From Cryptomeria japonica (taxonomy: Eukaryota; Streptophyta; Pinopsida; Cupressales; Cupressaceae), in NCBI RefSeq assembly GCF_030272615.1, contig NC_081406.1, forward strand, positions 114,361,783 through 114,425,782: a stretch of 64,000 nucleotides of DNA, in the 5' to 3' direction. The position numbers and the translations under genes were made by a program. Under the pieces are notes generated by a model. The model was given only the letters and a program-made list of their open reading frames with translations. It was not told the origin of the DNA and ran no database searches. Position 1 is the stretch's first letter. Every line of letters begins with the position of its first letter. This document shows positions 61,256-64,000 of this stretch, one piece after another.

Positions 61256-64000
61256 GTGCCAGAAGATGGAAATTTTGACATTCTTCCTACATATTTTCAA
61301 GAGAGATCTACTATCCTGATAGAACCAACAGAAGTAGTGAACATTGATACATCAAAGGATCCTAAAATACTTCATTTTGCTGCCTCATTATCAGAAAAAG
61401 AGAGGAAAAAATACATGGAATTCTTTAAGCAAAGACAAATAAATTTTGCTTGGTCTTATGCCGATATGCAAGGACTTAATCCTGATCTTATCATGCATCA
61501 TCTTAATGTGGATTTAAAAGAAAAACCTCTTAAGCAAAAGCTAAGAAGGATGCATTCACACATTGCTCTTCTTATAAAAACTGAGCTGAAGAAACTATTA
61601 GAAGTGGGTTTCATAAGACTAGTTGCTTATCCAGAATGGGTTTCAAGTATTGTACCAGTATCAAAGCCAGACAAGAGCATAAGAGTTTGTACAGATTTCA
61701 GAGACCTGAATAAAGCATGTCCAAAAGATGATTTCCCACTACCAAACATTGATATCATAGTGGACTTATCAATAGGACACAAGATGTTTTCATTAATGGA
61801 TGACTTCTCAAGATATAATCAAATAAGAATTGCACCTGAAGATCAAGAGAAGATAGCTTTCAGGTGTGCATGGGGAACATATTGTTGGAATGTCATGCCA
61901 TTTGGGCTTAAGAATGCAGGAGCGACTTATCAAATGGCTATGATGACAATTTTCTATGATATGATGCATACATTTATGGAAGACTATGTCAATGACATAC
62001 TTGCAAAATATCACACAAGAAAAGAACATTTGAACATTTTAAGCAAGATTTTTGACAGGCTTGAAAGATATCAATTGAGATTAAATCCAAAGAAATGTGC
62101 ATTTGGGGTAATGTCTGGAAAGTTCCTGGGGTACATTATATCAGTTCGTGGTATTGTAGTAGATCCTGAAAAAGTCAAAGCTATCATGGAGATGGAGTCA
62201 CCTAAGAACATAAGTCAATTGTGATCTTTACAAGGAAGGTTGCAATCAATCAGGAGATTTGTTTCTTAGTTGGTCGATAGATGCCTTCCATTTACCCATC
62301 TTCTAGATAAAAATGTTCCATTCAAATGGGATATAAAATGTGAAGAATCTTTTTGGCAAATAAAATAATATCTTATGAGTCCTCCAGTACTGATATCAGC
62401 AACTAAAGGGAAACCATTATTACTCTATGTCTCAGCAATAAGTGTATCATTAGGCACTCTCCTAGCTCAACATGATGATGAAGGAAAAGAAAGAGCAATT
62501 TATTATATCAGCAGAACACTTGTTGGCTACGCATTAAATTATTCCTCAATTGAAAAGATATGTCTAGCAGTTGTGTTTGCAACTCAGAAGCTATGACATT
62601 ATATGTTGATTCATTTAGTGAAACTAATAGCAAAGATAGATCCTTTCAAATATTTGTTGAGCAAGTCAATGTTGACAGGGAGACTAGCCAAATGGGTTAT
62701 GATACTGAGTGAATTTGATATAGAATATGTTCACTAGAAAGCTATCAAGGGACAAGTCATCGCTAATCAATTGGCTGATGAACCTTTACAAAATGACATG
62801 CCTTTGCACATCAAACCTCTTGATGCAGATATCTTGACAGTAATTAAAAACTTTTGGGAATTGTACTTTGATGGTTCTTATACCCAATATGGATCATGCG
62901 TAGGAATACTTTTCATCACACCTCAAGGACACACAATTCTGAAATCATATGGACTGCAGTTTCCATGCACCAATAATATTACAAAGTGTGAAGCATTGGC
63001 TATAGGGCTCACAATGGCCATTGAATGGAATGTAAAAGAACTCCATGTCTATGGTGATTCACAGCTTATCATTAATTAAATAAATGATGAATATCAAACA
63101 AAGGATGCTAAGCTTATGCCATACAAATAGTTAGTGGAGGAGTTTAAAGGACACTTTAATTAAATCACATTCACCCAGATTCCCAGAAATGAGAATAAAG
63201 CAGCAAATGCAATGTCTACAATAGCATCTCTCTTGCAAAATAAGGATAATTAATAGCGTTATGAGTTTCTCGTGGAAGATATCTTAACCCCTACCATCCA
63301 ATCCCAGCATACCTATCGAATTTTCCATATATCAGGAACCAGTCAATACTTATACGGTCAAACCTACCAATATTTGAAAGATCATATCCTTCCTCTTGAA
63401 TTATCCCGTAATCAGAAATGAAATTTTATTCCTCAATCCTCTCACTATACTATAATTTAAGATATCCTATATAGGCGTGGTCTAGATGGTACGGTCAAAT
63501 CTGAGAGAGTTCTTAATGACATTCATGTAGGTATTTGTGGTACACACTCAAGTGGTTTAACATTGGCTAAGAAATTTCTTCGTATGGGTTGATTTTGGCC
63601 TACTATGGAAAGAGATTCATTCACCTATGCTAGAAAATGTAAACAATGTTAGATGCATGGGAATCTTATTCATGCGCCAGCACAAGAGTTATATCCTATG
63701 ACAGGATCATGGCCATTTTCAGAATGGGGCCTTGACTTGGTAGGAAAGATTAATCCCTCATCTTCTAATGGACATAAGTTCATTCTGATTGCTACTAAAT
63801 ATTTTACTAAGTGGATTGAAGTAGTGCGTTTAACAATAGTGACATGAAAACAAATATCATCATTCATTTTGAATTACATAATCTGTCACTATGGAGTTCC
63901 TATGACCATTATCACTGATAATGGAAGACAATTCAAAAATCAAGATGTGAAAGAGCTATGTGAACAATTTCATATCCAACATAGGTTCTCTACTCCATAT
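61256..64000 (+). pseudogene. Element M RT, two RNase H domains and integrase (3' end outside)
   Basis: RT: VSKPDKSIRVCTDFRDLNKA, FPLPNIDIIV, LMDDFSRYNQI, MPFGLKNAGATYQ. The catalytic YVDD box is YVNDILAK (about 61984), so one catalytic Asp is lost. First RNase H: LLLYVSAISVSLGTLLAQ, AIYYISRTLVGYALNYSSIE. Second RNase H: ELYFDGSYTQYG, KCEALAIGL, VYGDSQLIIN keep its D, E and D. Integrase: zinc region HVGICGTHSSGLT and CKQC, WGLDLVGKI and ITDNGRQF (first two catalytic Asp kept). The third acid lies beyond the window. Several stops are present, no frameshift. Confidence 0.92.

Larger units (their letters stand above)
53827..64000 (+). mobile_element. Element M: Ty3/gypsy, Tat-like, running off the window
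   Basis: 5' LTR, TGGCGCC-type PBS, 2.3 kb leader, gag, protease, G-patch spacer, RT, RNase H, second RNase H and integrase in order. The 3' LTR lies beyond 64000. The extra RNase H between RNase H and integrase is the mark of the Tat group. Reading frames are broken mainly by stops. Confidence 0.9.

Overview
The window holds no recognisable host gene. It is a stack of decayed LTR retrotransposons, mostly Ty1/copia with Ty3/gypsy at the right end. Plant-type copia and gypsy polyproteins, initiator-Met-type primer-binding sites, heavy nesting, solo and truncated LTRs and stop-riddled ORFs point to a large plant genome. I would guess a gymnosperm (conifer-like), but that is inference. No rRNA, tRNA, CRISPR or bacterial-type gene organisation was seen.

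Layout. 1-458: end of an antisense copia LTR whose body lies left of the window. 459-2241: copia remnant with PPT and truncated LTR. 2242-8394: element D, antisense, non-autonomous, two ORFs. 8780-14597: element F, forward, same two-ORF type. 14598-18311: element C, forward copia with gag and protease remnant but no pol. 18312-18402: orphan LTR tail. 18403-48265: a multi-level nest. The outer copia B (deleted 5' half, RT/RNase H kept) contains the forward two-ORF element A (20549-46889, target duplication CTCCT). A carries antisense copia G (21076-27685) in its 5' LTR and antisense copia H (31324-46403, target duplication AAAAT) in its 3' LTR. H contains antisense copia I (36061-42780, target duplication TCTTA/TCTTG) in its gag and a solo LTR J (43697-45334, target duplication TTAGG) at the edge of its 5' LTR. 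48266-49816: antisense gypsy protease/G-patch fragment K. 49817-53826: forward copia L, cut off in the integrase region. 53827-64000: forward Ty3/gypsy element M of Tat-like type with a second RNase H, running off the window.

How they work together. B, G, H, I and L (and the unseen relatives they represent) carry parts of the copia enzyme set: Gag, protease, integrase, RT and RNase H. D, F and A carry none of the enzymes. They encode a coiled-coil protein with several CCHC knuckles (ORF1) and a second, unfamiliar protein (ORF2), yet share the PBS type, the PPT and the LTR-edge structures of the enzyme-coding copies. They therefore look like parasites mobilised in trans.

The most interesting material is (1) the ORF2 protein shared by three independent copies, (2) a stem-loop that puts the PPT/LTR junction in its loop in every copia-type element where it can be read, and (3) a G/C-run hairpin at the LTR edge beside the PBS whose stem is kept by wobble and compensating changes between families. 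Every coding region seen is broken by stops or frameshifts, so nothing here appears autonomous today.
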